This document shows positions 30,419-42,527 of a DNA stretch of 64,000 nucleotides, piece after piece. The DNA is from Rheum nobile (lineage: Eukaryota > Streptophyta > Magnoliopsida > Caryophyllales > Polygonaceae), in the NCBI GenBank assembly GCA_027886185.1, contig WOAB01000226.1, positions 1,674,001 to 1,738,000 of the forward strand, given 5' to 3'. A program made the translations under genes and the position numbers. Below the pieces are notes generated by a model. That model was not told the origin of the DNA. It saw only the letters and a list, made by a program, of their open reading frames with translations, and searched no databases. Each line of letters opens with the position of its first letter. Position 1 is the first letter of the stretch.

Positions 30419-32412
30419 TTAACAAAAAACATTTATTCAAACATATTAATTTTATATGTTTCATTAAAAGTTTACGCAAACACCCCGTATAATTTTGTAA
30501 ATTACCCAAATACAAGTACGAATCGATTTTTTTAAAAATTAAATATCAACGGTTTCCAAAATCGTTGATATGTAAAAAAAATTGAATGGTTTTGATAACC
30601 GTTCATGCAGCGGTTTATACAATTTTCAATGCGGTTTATACAATTTTGAAAACCGTTCATGCAGCGGTTTATACATAAATATAAATGTATTCTACAAACC
30701 AATATATTAAAACCAATATAAATATAAATGTATTCTTTTGACTCGCGAATGGAAACAAAATTCCATATATTGTCGTATATGCAATAAAATGGTCTAGGGT
30801 TTATTTGGTATGGGTGTTTATAAAGAGTTTTTTGTTTATAAAGAGTTTTTTTGAAAAAGTAGTATTTGAAATTTGAATATTGAGTGTTATAGGAAAATAT
30901 GAAGGGAGGAAAAAAAGTAAATTTTGTTTATAAAGAGTTTATAAACTCTTGGCCAAACATGCCCTAAATTTCTGGAGGGGGGGGGGGGGGGGGGAGTTGA
31001 ATGTGCTGCTAAATTCAATTCCCACTTCTAACTTTTTTTTATATCTCTTGTGGATGCATAAATTCCCAATAAAATCCCACAAAATTAAAATCATTTGAAT
31101 TTATTTGGGATAAAATCGTATTGTACTACGGTTTAGGAAGTGGAAAAGTCGTTTCATGCAATAACCCAGATTTAATTTTTCATAGACCACCAATATTAGG
31201 GAGATTCTTAATTGCACCGCATAAAAAATTGTGTAAATCGCTGATGAACGGACAAAATCGTTCGTTTTTTTATTTTAAAGGCATTCTACAACCGTTGCCA
31301 TATTTTATTTTATTTTCAAATTTCAACGGCTTTGGGAGCCATTGAAAGTTTCCAAAACCTATTTTTTATTTTAAAGGCAATGGTTGCCAAAACCATTGCC
31401 TATTTTTATTTTCATTTTAAATTTCAATTGCTTTGGAAGCCGCTGAAGTTTATTTTAATTTTTAAAATTCGAATCTATTTTTCTCATTGTATATGGGTCA
31501 TTTTACTATATTTTAAAAAAATAGATTTTTGGTTGGGGAATTTTGGTGGAATTGAAAATTTTTAGGATTTTTTGCTTAAGAATTTTGGCGGTATTCGGAA
31601 ATTTTTGTTTGCAAATATTTTCACTTAAAACCTTTTTTAGTTCGAAAATTTACTTTGATATTAATTAACTCGGGTTCGAGTGCGTTTTCATGTATTAGAT
31701 TTTTTTAAAAAAAAATTGGTTATGGTTGTGGGTTTCTTTTAGGAAAAAAGAAATGAGTTCGATTATATGAAATGTAATAAATGATCAAGTAGGATATATG
31801 ACGACACATGCGGGGAAAAAAGTAGGAAACAATAAATTAAGGACAAGTGACTTAGTTTACCAGTACAAAATGGTCACAAGCTTCGACTAAGGCCACTACA
31901 ATGACGTTTGTAGGAGGGCGATAACTTAATTTATATTAACGACATAATTTTATTCAAACCGATTATTTATTTTGACAACATATCTCACACAAATTCGCTA
32001 ATCTTATTTTAACGACATAATATATATTTAACATGAACTATTATTCTTAGAATTTTATTCATTTTTTAAAAATAAATATCAACATTTTGAAACCGTTGAT
32101 ATAAAAAAAAGTGAACAATTTTGGAAACCATTCACTATATTTAAAAAAAATGAACGATTTTGAAAACCGCTCATTGAACGGCTCTGACACGATATATGTA
32201 GCAATTTTATCGGTACAAGTGGCTCACCCCAATATTTACTTTGCAGTCTGCAGTGTAATTAATAATGAATGACAATAATATTGGCAAGGTCTGCATCAAA
32301 AGCTTATACTATACCAACTGTAGTTGTGATATACACTTTAGATAGCTGCAAAGCCTACCTATAACATCATTTACATATCAAGTTTTGAGGATTCATAATT
32401 ACTTATTTTTTC
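30419..32412. repeat. A/T-rich region with nine related short inverted repeats
   Basis: Hairpin-forming words of one design, about 18-29 bp each, at 30543-30571, 30583-30605, 31245-31263, 31324-31344, 31376-31400, 31424-31447, 32077-32102, 32111-32135 and 32151-32173. A typical form is TGAACGATTTTGAAAACCGC. A G18 homopolymer lies at 30977-30994. No protein gene is recognised. Such subterminal repeats occur in CACTA-type transposons, but I find no confident ends. Confidence 0.6.
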
Positions 32413-32905
32413 AAAAAAATAAGGATAAATGTTTGTTTACACCGGGTGTAAACAAATATTTCTACACCTTTTCCATGTGTCACTAAAAATATGAAAGTAA
32501 GTTTGCATTGCTCTATAATCTTGCCAAATGTAAGTTATAGAAACCAACTATTATTCTATAATTGATTATTGGAACTATAAAAAGTAGAACTAACATTTAT
32601 TACTATACTACCCTTTTATTATTTATCCCTTTTATTATTTATTCCCAGAAACACAATATATACCTGTTTATTATACTATATTGATTTTCGGTTATACAAT
32701 TTCAAAAAATGGAATGGCGCGGTAACTAAAACAAATTTTCAACGTTTTATGAAATAAACTATGTAAAACTACATTAAAACCTAGAATGCTTATATGATCC
32801 CAACTCCAAAATCCATTCCCCATTTCATCCTTTCTTCCTAAAAATCCACTTCTTCCTATAATGCTTCTATGATTCCAACTCCAAAATCTTCATCTCCGAG
32901 CATCA

Positions 32906-33091
32906 ATGGAATCTGCTCCGAAGGGGTCCGGATCTAGGTCGAGTCCTCCGAACTGGTCCCAATCCGGTCGGAGAGGAGGGCGTAGACGAAAGAATTGTGC
33001 CGCCGGCGAGGATCGGGTGGCGCCGCTGGGAGATAATCTCGGAGATTATGGAGGCGGTGAATTGAGATCTGGGAGATTTGGAAGGGAATAG
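32906..33091 (+). pseudogene. GC-rich captured gene-like segment inside the MULE
   Basis: A 61-codon open frame, MESAPKGSGSRSSPPNWSQS onward, rich in Gly/Arg/Ser, preceded by a pyrimidine-rich stretch (CATTTCATCCTTTCTTCC). The opposite strand is also open (32934-33215), so the coding direction is uncertain. I recognise no family. The contrast in base composition with both flanks suggests a captured exon rather than element sequence. Confidence 0.35.
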
Positions 33092-33216
33092 GTCTCTGAT
33101 CGTAAGGCCGTGAATTCAGCGCGACCTCTCTGTCGCAACCTAGTTCTGACCGACTTGAAACTTTTACCTTGGCCGCTTCAATTTCCGGGCTGAGGACTAG
33201 CGACGTCGGCGTCAAT

Positions 33217-33485
33217 GGTGGTGGACTACTGCAGATCGTGATGGAATTTGAAGAAAACTGTGTGTGGGGGAAGATGAATATTTGGAAGAGAGACAGTTAA
33301 AGAAAATTGTGTAGGGGAAGATGAATATTTGGAAGAGAGAGAGAGTTAAACATGGCAGTGGACTATTGCAGATCGTGATTGAATTTGAAGAAAATTGTGT
33401 GTGTGGGAAGATGAATATCTGAAAGAGAGAGTTAAAAAAAAAATGTGTGGGGGAAGATGAATATTTGGAAGAGAGAGTTAAAGGA
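33217..33485. repeat. Minisatellite inside the MULE
   Basis: Four variants of a unit around GGGGAAGATGAATATTTGG followed by AAGAGAGAGTTAAA, within a larger duplication: GTGGACTAYTGCAGATCGTG occurs at 33221 and 33358, 137 bp apart. The reading frame across it on the - strand is only a translated repeat. Confidence 0.75.
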
Positions 33486-34079
33486 GAGGAAGGGTGTAAT
33501 AGTAAAAGCATTATCTATGTGACCCATTATTTTCAGACTTTTAAATAATAAATGATTAATCTTTACATGTGGCAAAAGGTGTAGAATAAATCTTTACACC
33601 TAGTGTAAACGTACTAGGGTCCAAAAAATAATGAATCGTTTGTGTGTACTGTGTAATAGAAAGGGGCATAAAGAAAGCTTCAAACTATGGTTTGGAGTCC
33701 TCCCCTTTCTTTTTTACCTTACTACTAGTTTGTTTGTTAGTTGCTTACAATGCAAGTCAAAAGAGAAGTAATATAAAACATAATAAAAGAAACCCTTATT
33801 AATTAGACCTTGTGTATGTGACCCTTAAAGCTCTATTTGATTGTAAAATTAGACATTGAACAACGAAAAAAAGGAAAATGCAAAAATATCCAAAAGCAGA
33901 TTAGACTGCACTATAAAAAGTGGACTCTTGTGGAATAACAAGTCTGGGCCAGGGCCGGTAACTAAAGCCCACTTAACAAAGTCAATCGACCTATTTTTTG
34001 TAAAGTTGTTATTTGAACTCCAATAACAACTTAAAAACAATGGACCCAAATCATTTACCAACCTCTCATATCAAATCAT

Positions 34080-34530
34080 TACCGCGATATCTATTGTGGT
34101 TCCGTTTATTTCAAGTATGAGTGTCAATTTTCTCGCTGCATTTGTGGAGTTGATCTAAGGTGATGCATGCGTGTCCGATCGTGGTCGTGTCTGTGGCTCA
34201 ATGAAGATCCCTTTTGTACGAGGGCAACGTCATGATTGAGGATCCTGAAGATCCCTCCTAGAAGAGAGGGCAATGTCATGATAGTCCGTTTAGCACTTCC
34301 GCAAGAGTTCTCCTGTCTGACTCGTCGTCCGGTGGCGCTTTCATTTGATCGTGCTTGATCACCACTCGCTTTAGGTCGTTTTAACTCTATATTTGCATTG
34401 TTGTAATTTCCATGCTTGATATTGTTCTTCTGTCCGGTTTTGACCGGCGCCGATTTATCGACCTGTCGATCTACCCGACGTTGTTATGTCGGGTACTTTG
34501 AATTCTTTCCTCATCAAAAAAAAGAAAGAT
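34080..34530 (+). repeat. Possible LINE or SINE 3' end
   Basis: GC-richer than its flanks and ending TTTGAATTCTTTCCTCATC followed by an A-rich tail (34518-34530), in the style of plant non-LTR elements. It contains a tandem-like duplication of the phrase GGGCAAYGTCATGAT (about 34222 and 34269). No coding domain or target duplication is established. Confidence 0.3.
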
Positions 34531-34616
34531 TTTTCAAACTCCAAATATTTGTATTGTACGCCAATACGAGTACATACTATTCTTTGTGCTATTCTAATAG
34601 GTAAAAACATGTTAAC

Positions 34617-35111
34617 TCTTTTGGGGCAAAAAATCAAATTGATCTAATTTGTCTTAGATGGGATAACTAGATAACAAAGAGATCGAGATATTGAAATAAT
34701 CCAAATTAACAAAAAATGAAATGAACGAAATTAAGAAATAACGAGAACAAACTTATCTCCTCTGAACAAGAAGATCACTAGGTCAAACACCTTCGCCCTT
34801 AATCGTCTAGATCTTGGATGAAGAACTTAATGAGAAATTCGCACTTTGGTAAATGTGAGAAAGTGTATTCGTATTCTTTTTAGCAAAAGTGTGTTTTTTA
34901 CATAGGAGATATCATGCTATTTTATTAACCACTAATTTAATCGAATAAAAATCTACAAAAATCTGTGGGGGTCGTTGGGCAGTTTGTTAGTCGTCTGAGA
35001 TTCTCTCTACCGGCTCAATCGTCTTGGCATCTTCCTTGTCTCTCGCCTCTCACCTCTCGTTTGGACTACTGGGCTGATCCGCTGGACTTCATGGAAATCG
35101 CATGCCCAACA
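34617..35111 (-). repeat. 3' LTR of Tat-lineage element T1
   Basis: Matches the start and end of the T2 LTR: TCTTTTGGGGCAAAAAATC ... CATGCCCAACA, and the early phrase GTCTTAGATGGGATAACTAG corresponds to CCTTAGACGGGGTAACGAG in T2. It is shorter (495 bp) and more diverged. The polypurine tract follows at 35112-35130 (on the - strand TTTACTTTGGGGCAACTG). Confidence 0.7.
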
Positions 35112-35223
35112 GTTGCCCCAAAGTAAACTGGGTCGAGATAGTGGTTGATGGGACAATTTACTTTTTGTCTACCCACTTTCAACAAACAATCTTTTCCAAC
35201 CGATCTTCCTGCAAACGCGGGTA

Positions 35224-35231
35224 ACGTGGCG
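35224..35231 (+). promoter_or_regulatory. ACGTGGCG box upstream of the T1 antisense gene
   Basis: A G-box/ABRE-type core (ACGTGGC) 171 bp before the antisense-gene ATG at 35395, with a TTAAATA word at about 35281. T2 has the same octamer 180 bp before its ATG. This is consistent with a promoter for the antisense gene that is separate from the LTR. Confidence 0.45.
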
Positions 35232-35394
35232 GTTTTTGATTGGACCATCGCCTTGGCCATATACTTGACGACTTTACCTTCTTAAATACACAACCATCCA
35301 TCCTTATCTTCTACAATCCTTTTCCTCTCTGTGAAAACTCTCTTTTTCAAGGTAAAAATTTGAATCTTTACCGTTCGTTTCTTTCCTTTCTCTC

Positions 35395-37242
35395 ATGGCG
35401 TCTTCTAGATCTAGGAAGAATCAAGTCACGTCCTGCAATTGTAGTGAGGAAAATGATGGCTTCGCCCCCCTTGAGCTTCTAAGCCTGGAGGATTCTGTGG
35501 CTGAAATCCTAACCTAATCGGAATTACACAGAATCCTTGAGGTCGGGTGATTCCCGCCCAGGACGGTGGTGCGTCTTCCATATTCTTGCGAGCGCGTAGA
35601 TTAGCGTCGAGAAAGTTATATTTTCTTTTTTGAGTACCCCTTTAGGATTGGGCATACTTTTCCCTTTTTGAACCATGTTCGTAACTTCCTGGTTGTTCTA
35701 AGTCTCGCCCCTTTACAAGTTATGCCGCATGCTTGGCGTCTCTTGAGGGTTGTCGATTCGCTAGTCTCTCGTGTTGATGTTGATTTTGATTTTGACACTT
35801 TGTGGTATTTTTATTATCTGAGTACTCGGGGGTCTTCTAGGTTTCAGTTGCGTCTTCGATCGGGTAGATCGCCAATTGTTTTGAACCTTAATGTTAACGA
35901 CCGTAAGTGGAGGTCTCGTTTCTTTTTTGTGGAGCGGAAGTCACTTAAAGGGGCGTCGATTGTTCTTTTCTGCAAGATAACTGGAGGACGAAAGGTATGG
36001 TATCTGTCTTCTTTAGATTTTCATTGGATGCTCCCTTAACCTTTGCTCACATGTTTTTTGTTTCAGTTCCTGATCCGGAAGAGCCTGTTGAAGATTCTAA
36101 CTTCGAGGAGGTGACACACATTTTGCTCTTTCTCCCTGCCGTGTAGAGATCTTTTGTGAACGCTAATCTCCTGTCGTCCAATTCTCCCGGTCAAGTCAGC
36201 ATGTCGACTCCTTCTACTTCCCTAACCAAAGGCACTTGTTCGTTCCTCCAGTTATGCGTCTGGGTGGTTTTTAGACTGGTCGTGTTCTTACTGTGTTGTG
36301 CTTACCTGGCAGCGTCTCGCGGTGAGAGGTCTAGTGCGCGCCTCTCAGGGAAGGGTCTCATAGAGCAAAATATTTCCAATGCAAAGTCATTTCTCTCGAC
36401 TCGCCTTCATCCAAGACGTCCGGGGCCAAGAGAAAGGCGATCATGCATGCTGAACCTATGAGGCTTGATCTTGAAGGTAGGACTTTGTCTGATATGCTTT
36501 ATGCTCAGGACCCCATAGCCAAGAAGGAGATTGGAGATCTACACTTGATCGACTGCATTGACGAGAGATTATTTGTAAAATGGCCCCGTTGAAATTCTTA
36601 ATGATACTTGGTTGTATTCACCATCCTGGCTTGGAACGTAAGTATAAACGCGTATTTATGAAGTTTTTTTGAGCAATGAATATGTACATGATATTTTTTT
36701 GCATGCAGTCGTTCTAGCATGCCCTGGTAGCGTTCTAGGCAGTGAAATATTTGAGTGTAAAGGCGGACAAGCACGTCGCTCACATCGAGGCCCAACTTGT
36801 TGATGCCAACAATCACGTGAAGTCGGATGAGAGTAAACTTGCCCGTGTCGATAAGAAGTTGAAGGAAACCCAGACTCGTGTTGAGGAGCTTAAGAGTGGT
36901 GCTGAAGAGCTTCGAGTAAAGGATGTTCACATCGCCGGTGATGTTGGCGCCTACTATTGCTTGAAGTCTCGCATGGAAATGATCAAAGAGTTTGTCGTCG
37001 GGAACCATTTGTCTTGGAGTTTGGAAGACGAGAGGGCGAACATGGAGCTTCTTTATCCCAATGGGAATCCTGGTCCTGAGCTCTTCAAGATCGTTGGCTT
37101 GGGAGAAAAGGAGCGAAACAGTGAAGGCGATCTCGAGGCGGACAAGGGTATGGATGAGGAGATTCCGGAGACGTCTTCCTCTATGCTTAAGGATCATGTG
37201 TCTGCCCCTGCAAATGCTGCTGAAAAGTCAGGTGAATCCTGA
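35395..37242 (+). pseudogene. T1 antisense gene (putative gypsy-type transposon domain plus coiled coil), decayed
   Basis: Runs opposite to gag-pol, between integrase and 3' LTR, like the T2 gene at 45573-47454. It starts MASSRSRKNQVTSCNCSEEN at 35395 and soon meets in-frame stops. 35668-36039 aligns with T2 exon 1 (ALVPCQVMPQAWRILRVL-type block: SLAPLQVMPHAWRLLRVV). An acceptor-like TTTTTGTTTCAG precedes the exon 2 counterpart at about 36068. An exon 3 counterpart (GERSSARLSGKGLIEQN) lies near 36325-36370. The last part, 36742-37242, is a 166-residue helical segment (VKADKHVAHIEAQLVDANNH onward). The T2-like domain resembles the putative gypsy-type transposon family. Its function is unknown. 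Confidence 0.65.
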
Positions 37243-37369
37243 ATGTTCTAATGGCCGTGTCTCTAAACAATGTTGGTTTTTGTTGCGTCGTGTGTGACAC
37301 ATTAAACTGTATGATGTTTGTTTGCGAATGTTGTGCCCCATTGTGGAGATGGGATGGATAATGGTTTTG

Positions 37370-37395
37370 GCGACCCGTCTACCATCGCGGGTCGC
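37370..37395. repeat. Conserved hairpin after the T1 antisense gene
   Basis: GCGACCCG (37370-37377), 10-nt loop, CGGGTCGC (37388-37395), 128 bp past the antisense stop codon. The same hairpin occurs twice in T2 and twice in T3 at the matching place. Confidence 0.85.
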
Positions 37396-37559
37396 GTCTT
37401 AATTTGAATGTTTTTTGTTTTTGCGTACCTTGTGTGTTGTTTTCTGTTTTGCAGGTGGACTCGTCAGTCGTATCCTGGGTGAGTCGTGTGAATTGGTCGT
37501 ATAGAAGAGCTAACTCCTCGAATTGGAATCACTCCATTTGGACGTCTAAGTAAAAAGAA

Positions 37560-37803
37560 CGAATCAATTGAATTCAGCACATTGTTCTTCTACTCTCGTG
37601 TGGACTCTCTCCTTTGTTCTTCTTCGTCTCCTCAGTGGTCAACTCCTCTTCCTCTGGATATCTTCAATTTGCTTCTCCAGACCACCAAATCCACACTTCT
37701 CCTCTCTAACTCCATAATCCACAGTTGTGCACTAAATCCATCCAAATGGCTCCTCAAACCTGATAACAACCCCTAGAAATGCACTACAAAATAGTGCCGA
37801 TCA
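37560..37803 (-). repeat. Fragment of an Athila-type LTR inside T1
   Basis: On the - strand it starts TGATCGGCACTATTTTGTAG and follows the first roughly 200 bp of the solo LTR at 56699 (TGATAAGTGCTATTTTGTAG): GGTTTGAGGMGCC, GTGTGG(A/T)TTTGGTGGTCTGG, AGTTGACCAC. It ends abruptly on its 3' side (about 37560, edge uncertain). An old, truncated insertion between the antisense gene and integrase. Confidence 0.6.
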
Positions 37804-38119
37804 ATAGACCTATAATTGTAATAGTTAGTCGTATGACATGTCGTGTAGTTCCGAGGAGGGGTGTATTTGTATTTTTATAGGATATGTACCTTTGTTGTAT
37901 TAGAACAAGTCTTGTAGGAATGTACTTGTATTGTTCTTCTACTCCCCGTGTACCGATCGATCGTGTAATTATGTAAGCGCTTTTTATTGTGATGTCTTGT
38001 GTTGATCAACTTGACTTTGTCTTGAGGCTTCTTGTTGTGTCCCTGTCTAGAACGTTTGAAAAATAAATGGTCAAGGGGTGACCATTGGGTGTGAGCCCAA
38101 CGGCCTTCCGATGCTTAAG

Positions 38120-39588
38120 TCAGTATGTGGTCGAATAGGGATAATCGAATGAAATTGAGCCGAAAGTATAGGGTTTATGATACAACTTTAGATGGGTCAC
38201 GTTCCAGCTCCTTAAGATTGGTTGACCATCTTTTGTCTCGAGTCGATATGCTCCATGAGCGACGATTTCTTTGATGAGATATGGTCCTTCCCATTGGGGT
38301 GCAAGTCTTCCGTCGGTTGGATCTCTAGTATTTTGAAATACTTTTCTCAAGACCCAATCTCCTACTTTGAAAATTTTGACACGGACGTTTTTGTTGTAAC
38401 TCCTCGCAACCTGTTGTTGATACCTTACCATTCGTATCCTAGCCTTTTCTCTGATCTCATCTGCTGTGTCTAGATTGTGAGAAAACTCGATGTTGTTTTA
38501 TTCTGGGGTTTGTAGACCATATCTGGCTGTCGGGACGAGGAGCTCGGCGGGTATGACCACTTCGCTTCCATAAACTAATGAGAAGTGTGACTGTCCGGTC
38601 GCATTCTTTGGGGTGGTCCTGTCTGACCAAAGTATTAGGGGAAGCCGTCCGCCCATTTTCCTTTTGCCCCTGTGAGACGCTTCTTGAGGTTGTTTATGAT
38701 GATCTTGTTACTAGACTCAGCTTGACCATTAGGCTGTGGGTATCGAGGCATGGATGTGATCATATCGATGTTCCATTGTTTGCAAAAGGATCGCGTCTTG
38801 CTATTGATGAATTGGGAGCCATTGTCGCATACGATTTTTTATGGTATGCCAAATCTACATAACATGTTATGTTTTATGACCGAGATGACGTGTTTATCTT
38901 TTACCTCTCTATATGCTTCAGCTTCAATCCAATTAGAAAAATAATCGATCATAACGAGAAAGAAGACGCATTGCTCTGATGTTGCTGGTAATTTTTCGAC
39001 GATGTCCATTCGCCACCTCATGAATGGCCAGGGTGCTAGTGTTGGGTGCAGTAACTCTGATGGTTGATGAGTTATAGGTGCATGTCATTGGCAGGCGTCA
39101 CACTTCTTGACATATTCTATTGCGTCTCTGTTCATCGTTGGCCAGTAGTACCATGTCTTGAGAGCTTTACCTGACAGGCTGCGTCCTCTAGTATGATTGT
39201 CGCATTCTCTGTCATGCAGGGATTGTAGGACACGTTCGACTTCAATTGTCTTTAAGCATCGCAAGTATAACCCTGTGATAGATCGTTTGAACAAGACATT
39301 ATCTTTTAGATAGAAGGTTGATGCTTGTACCATTAATCTTTTGGCTACTCTTTTGTCTGTTGGAAGTATGTCGTCTTTTAGCCATTTGATGTAAGGTGTA
39401 GTCCAATCATCTTGATCGTTTATGACATCATCTTCGATGTTGTCGCCTACTTCTGCTGAGACTACTTCCTCCAAGGATGGATCGTCCATCTTTTGAGTGT
39501 CATCGCTTTTGGTTATTTTGTGAACTTTAGGCACTGCTAGAGTCGTGATGTGTCCTAGGGGGATGTTGTGGAAGTCGTTAGGGTGCAA
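38120..39588 (-). pseudogene. pol: T1 integrase, fragmented
   Basis: Three open pieces. 39085-39588 has the zinc segment (LHDRECDNHTRGRSLSGKAL ... CDACQ). 38839-39021 has LPATSEQCVFFLVMIDYFSN, carrying the first catalytic Asp. 38120-38431 is the C-terminal part (RKVFQNTRDPTDGRLAPQWE, LETKDGQPILRSWN). The central part with the second Asp and the Glu is out of frame. Compared with T2, several frameshifts and stops separate the pieces. Confidence 0.8.
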
Positions 39589-39631
39589 AGCTAAACCAAA
39601 GTTTGCTAGAGTGTCAGTCTAGGCGTTGAGA

Positions 39632-40330
39632 TCACGCGGGACTTACTTGATGGTGAAGTTTTTGAATTTTTTCTACCAGTTTTTTGACGACGTCTAGGTA
39701 GACCATCATTCTGTCGTCTTTGGTGGCATATGAGCCTTTTACCTGGTTGACAATTAAAAGAGAATCGCATACCACTTCGATGCTTTGGATTGCGAGGTCT
39801 TGCGCAAGCGTCAATCCGAATATGAGTGCCTCATACTCTGCTTCGTTGTTGGTTGCATCCCATTCGCATCTTACGGCTTGGGCTATCTTGTCCCCTTGTG
39901 GCAATTTTAGTACAAATCCTAGGCCGACCCCTCTTGTATTTGACGCTCCGTTTGTATGAAGTTCCCACGTGCCCCTGTCTTCTTCGGATGTCAGTTGAGT
40001 GGCTTCCTTCGTCTTCCTGTTCCAATGTTGGACTGAAATCAGTAACAATGTTTGCCAAAGCTCGAGACTTGATTGTTGTCCTTGGTTCGTATTCGATGTC
40101 GAAACCACTCAAGTGTATTGCCCATTTTGCCATTCGACATGTGAATTCAGGTTTCCTCATGATAACTTTCTAATCCGTATAATAACAACATATGATTCAA
40201 AATAAGGTCTGAGTTTGTTCGATGCCATTACTAAAGCTAGGACTAGTTTTTCAAGTGACGTATACCTGATTTATACTGGGAGTAGGGAACGACTTACATA
40301 GTAAATTAGAGATTGCTTACCGTCTTTTTC
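39632..40330 (-). pseudogene. pol: T1 RNase H tandem (gypsy-type remnant plus archaeal-type)
   Basis: Tat-lineage elements carry a second, archaeal-type RNase H after the ordinary one. Here the first domain's end is at 39831-40160 (PEFTCRMAKWAIHLSGFDIE), and the second at 39632-40108 (GDKIAQAVRCEWDATNNEAE, VVCDSLLIVNQVKGS). The first catalytic Asp of the second domain, in LHTDGASN of T2 and T3, is Asn in T1 (LHTNGASN). Frameshifts separate the parts. Confidence 0.75.
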
Positions 40331-40453
40331 CCTTGTCAAGACTGCACTTACCGCCGACTCTGACACCGCTAGGTACAGTGGTAGTGGCTCGTCGTCTTTT
40401 GGTTTTGCCAGTAGTAATGGACTTGCTAGATACGTCTTCAGGTCTTGAAAGGC

Positions 40454-41482
40454 TTATTCGTGTGCTGTCGTCCACTCGAACGACTTGTTCTTTTTCAGAG
40501 CCTCATAGAAGATCTTACACTTGTCTGAGGATTTAGATATGAACATGTTGACTGTTGCTATGCATCCTGTCAACTTCTGTATGTCTTTGACGAATCTAGG
40601 GGATCTCAAGTCGATGATTGCTTTGATTTGATCAGGGTCAGATTCTATCCCTCTTTGGGTTACCATGTACCCTAAGAATTTGCTTGAAAACACTCTAAAA
40701 GAGCATTTAGTAGGATTTAATTTCATATTGTATATTTTCAATACCTCGAATGCTTCTTTCAGGTGTTCGATGTGATCATGGACTGCCTTCGACTTGACTA
40801 GCATATCGTCTATGTATACCTCCATCGTGTCCCCAATTCGGTCTTTGAACATCATGTTGACCAATCGTTGGTATGTTGCCCCTGCATTTTTTAGTTCAAA
40901 AGGCATTACCTTGTAACAATACGTACCTTGGCTTGTTATGAAAGCCGTTTTTTCCTGGTCTTCTGCGTCCATTAGGATTTGGTTATAACCACTGAAAGCG
41001 TCCACGAATGTGAGCATTTCGTGGCCGACAGTCGCGTTAACCATTGCGTCGATGTATGGTAGAGGAAACGAGTCTTTAGGACACACCTTGTTTTGGTCCG
41101 TGAAGTCGATGTAGACCCTCCATTTTCTATTCTTCTTTTGTATGACGACGAAATTTGCGAGCCATTCTAGGTACTTGACCTTTCTGATTTTGCATGTTTC
41201 TAGTAGGTTTTGGACCTCGTCGTCAACAATCTTGTTTTGCTCGGGCGCAAACTTTCTTCATTTCTGCTTGACTGGAGGGTAAGCTGGGTCTACATTTAAC
41301 TTATGAGTAATAATGTCGGGTGAAATTCCTACCATGTCTTCATGCGACCATGCAAAGCAGTCAGCATTAGACCGTAAGAATTCCACCAAATTAGATATGG
41401 TCGAGTCATTTAAGTCTGACCCGACCCTTACCGTTTGGCTTGGCTTTGAAGGATCCAATGCGATCTCATCTAGTTGTTCCAT
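40454..41482 (-). pseudogene. pol: T1 reverse transcriptase
   Basis: 40454-41086 holds most of the core: FPLPYIDAMVNATVGHEMLT, FVDAFSGYNQILMDAED, CYKVMPFELKNAGATYQRLV (FGL changed to FEL) and the catalytic EVYIDDMLVKS. The N-terminal linker is at 41258-41482 (DPSKPSQTVRVGSDLNDSTI). Frameshifts at about 41090-41260 interrupt the segment between. The wording is typical of Tat. Confidence 0.85.
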
Positions 41483-42425
41483 TTCTGCTTCGATGTACCG
41501 TTTGGACCCTTCGCCGACCTGTTGTTGCTATGTCGACTTTTGTTCGACTGCCCCTTTCATTGATGTAACATAACATTTCTTGGCAGCCCGTTGGTCGCCC
41601 TTTATTTCCTGTACCCCCACTTTGTTGGAAATTTGATAGTCTGATGGTAAGTGGACGGTACAACTTTCATGGCGTGTATCTAGGGTCTGCCAAGGATCAC
41701 TTTATAAGGAGACGGACAATCGAGTACCAAGAACTTTACTTGTTGGTTGACACCACCAGCATACGTTGTTAACACTATTTTGTCGAGGGTATGTTTGACT
41801 TCCTCACTGAAACCAACAACGGAGTCGACTTTCGGGTTAGATCCTCGCTTAGACCCATACCTTTCAGAGCGTTTAGTGTTAACAAGTTTGTGGAGCTACC
41901 CGTGTCGATCAACACTCGACGTATAAGACATTTACCAATTGATAAAGAGATTACTAGACAGTTGTGGTGGTCGCCCAATTCTTCAGCATTGGAGTCATCG
42001 AAGGTGATGACAGGCGTGTCCCCATTCCTTGGTCGTCTTGCTTCTAATCGTACTAGTATGTCACCCTTGTTTTCCTTGGCGTGTCTCTTAGCGGCAAAGT
42101 ATGTGTTTCCACATACATCTGACCCTCCTGAAATGGTGTTAATAACTATTGTATGTATTGGAGATGAAGGACGATCGGTCGTTACCTGGTCTCTTTGTTC
42201 CATGGTAGCCTTTGCCTTGTCATAGATCACGTTGCGCAAGAGTCCTTGTGCTAGCAGCCTTGCAACTTCCTTGCGTAGCGCAATGCACTCGTTCGTCGTG
42301 TGACCGTGATCCCCGTGGAATTTGCACCACCTATTCATGTCTTTCTTAGAGTCCGGCTTGTCACTCTTTTGGGTCCATCTTACGTCTTTTCCATATTTGC
42401 CGATACTCTTGACGATCTCTGACAT
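41466..42425 (-). pseudogene. gag-pol: T1 gag C-terminus and protease
   Basis: 41775-42425 has a single zinc-finger-like segment WCKFHGDHGHTTNECIALRK, then the protease RRVLIDTGSSTNLLTL with an intact DTG. 41466-41663 holds the downstream portion up to the RT linker in another frame. Equivalent to 52008-53141 in T2. Confidence 0.8.
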
Positions 42426-42527
42426 GGAAATGTTGAAGTTATAAGAATGGACCCTCAGAGGTAAAGTCGGGTTGTTCTTTCATTCTTGGTTTCTGTCATA
42501 AGAGTTGTTTACCTGACTCTGGTTGTT

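Larger units (their letters stand above)
32423..33622. mobile_element. MULE-type transposon with gene-like insert (Pack-MULE candidate)
   Basis: 1200 bp flanked by perfect 9-bp duplications AAAAAATAA (32414-32422 and 33623-33631). The terminal inverted repeats begin GGATAAATG and GGACCCTAG, and both continue into TTTACACY-RGGTGTAAA and TTCTACACCTTTT. A 9-bp duplication is the hallmark of Mutator-like elements. The interior at about 32900-33100 is GC-rich, unlike the A/T-rich surroundings, and reads like a plant gene first exon. No transposase is present, so it is non-autonomous. Confidence 0.75.

Noticed and set aside
33212..33511. 99-codon - strand frame as a small protein
   Set aside because: It is a translated minisatellite (repeated FQIFIFPHT-like phrases), not a gene.
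36598..37197. 199-codon - strand frame in T1 as an element protein
   Set aside because: It is the complement of the antisense coiled-coil gene, which aligns with the T2 and T3 antisense genes in the other orientation.
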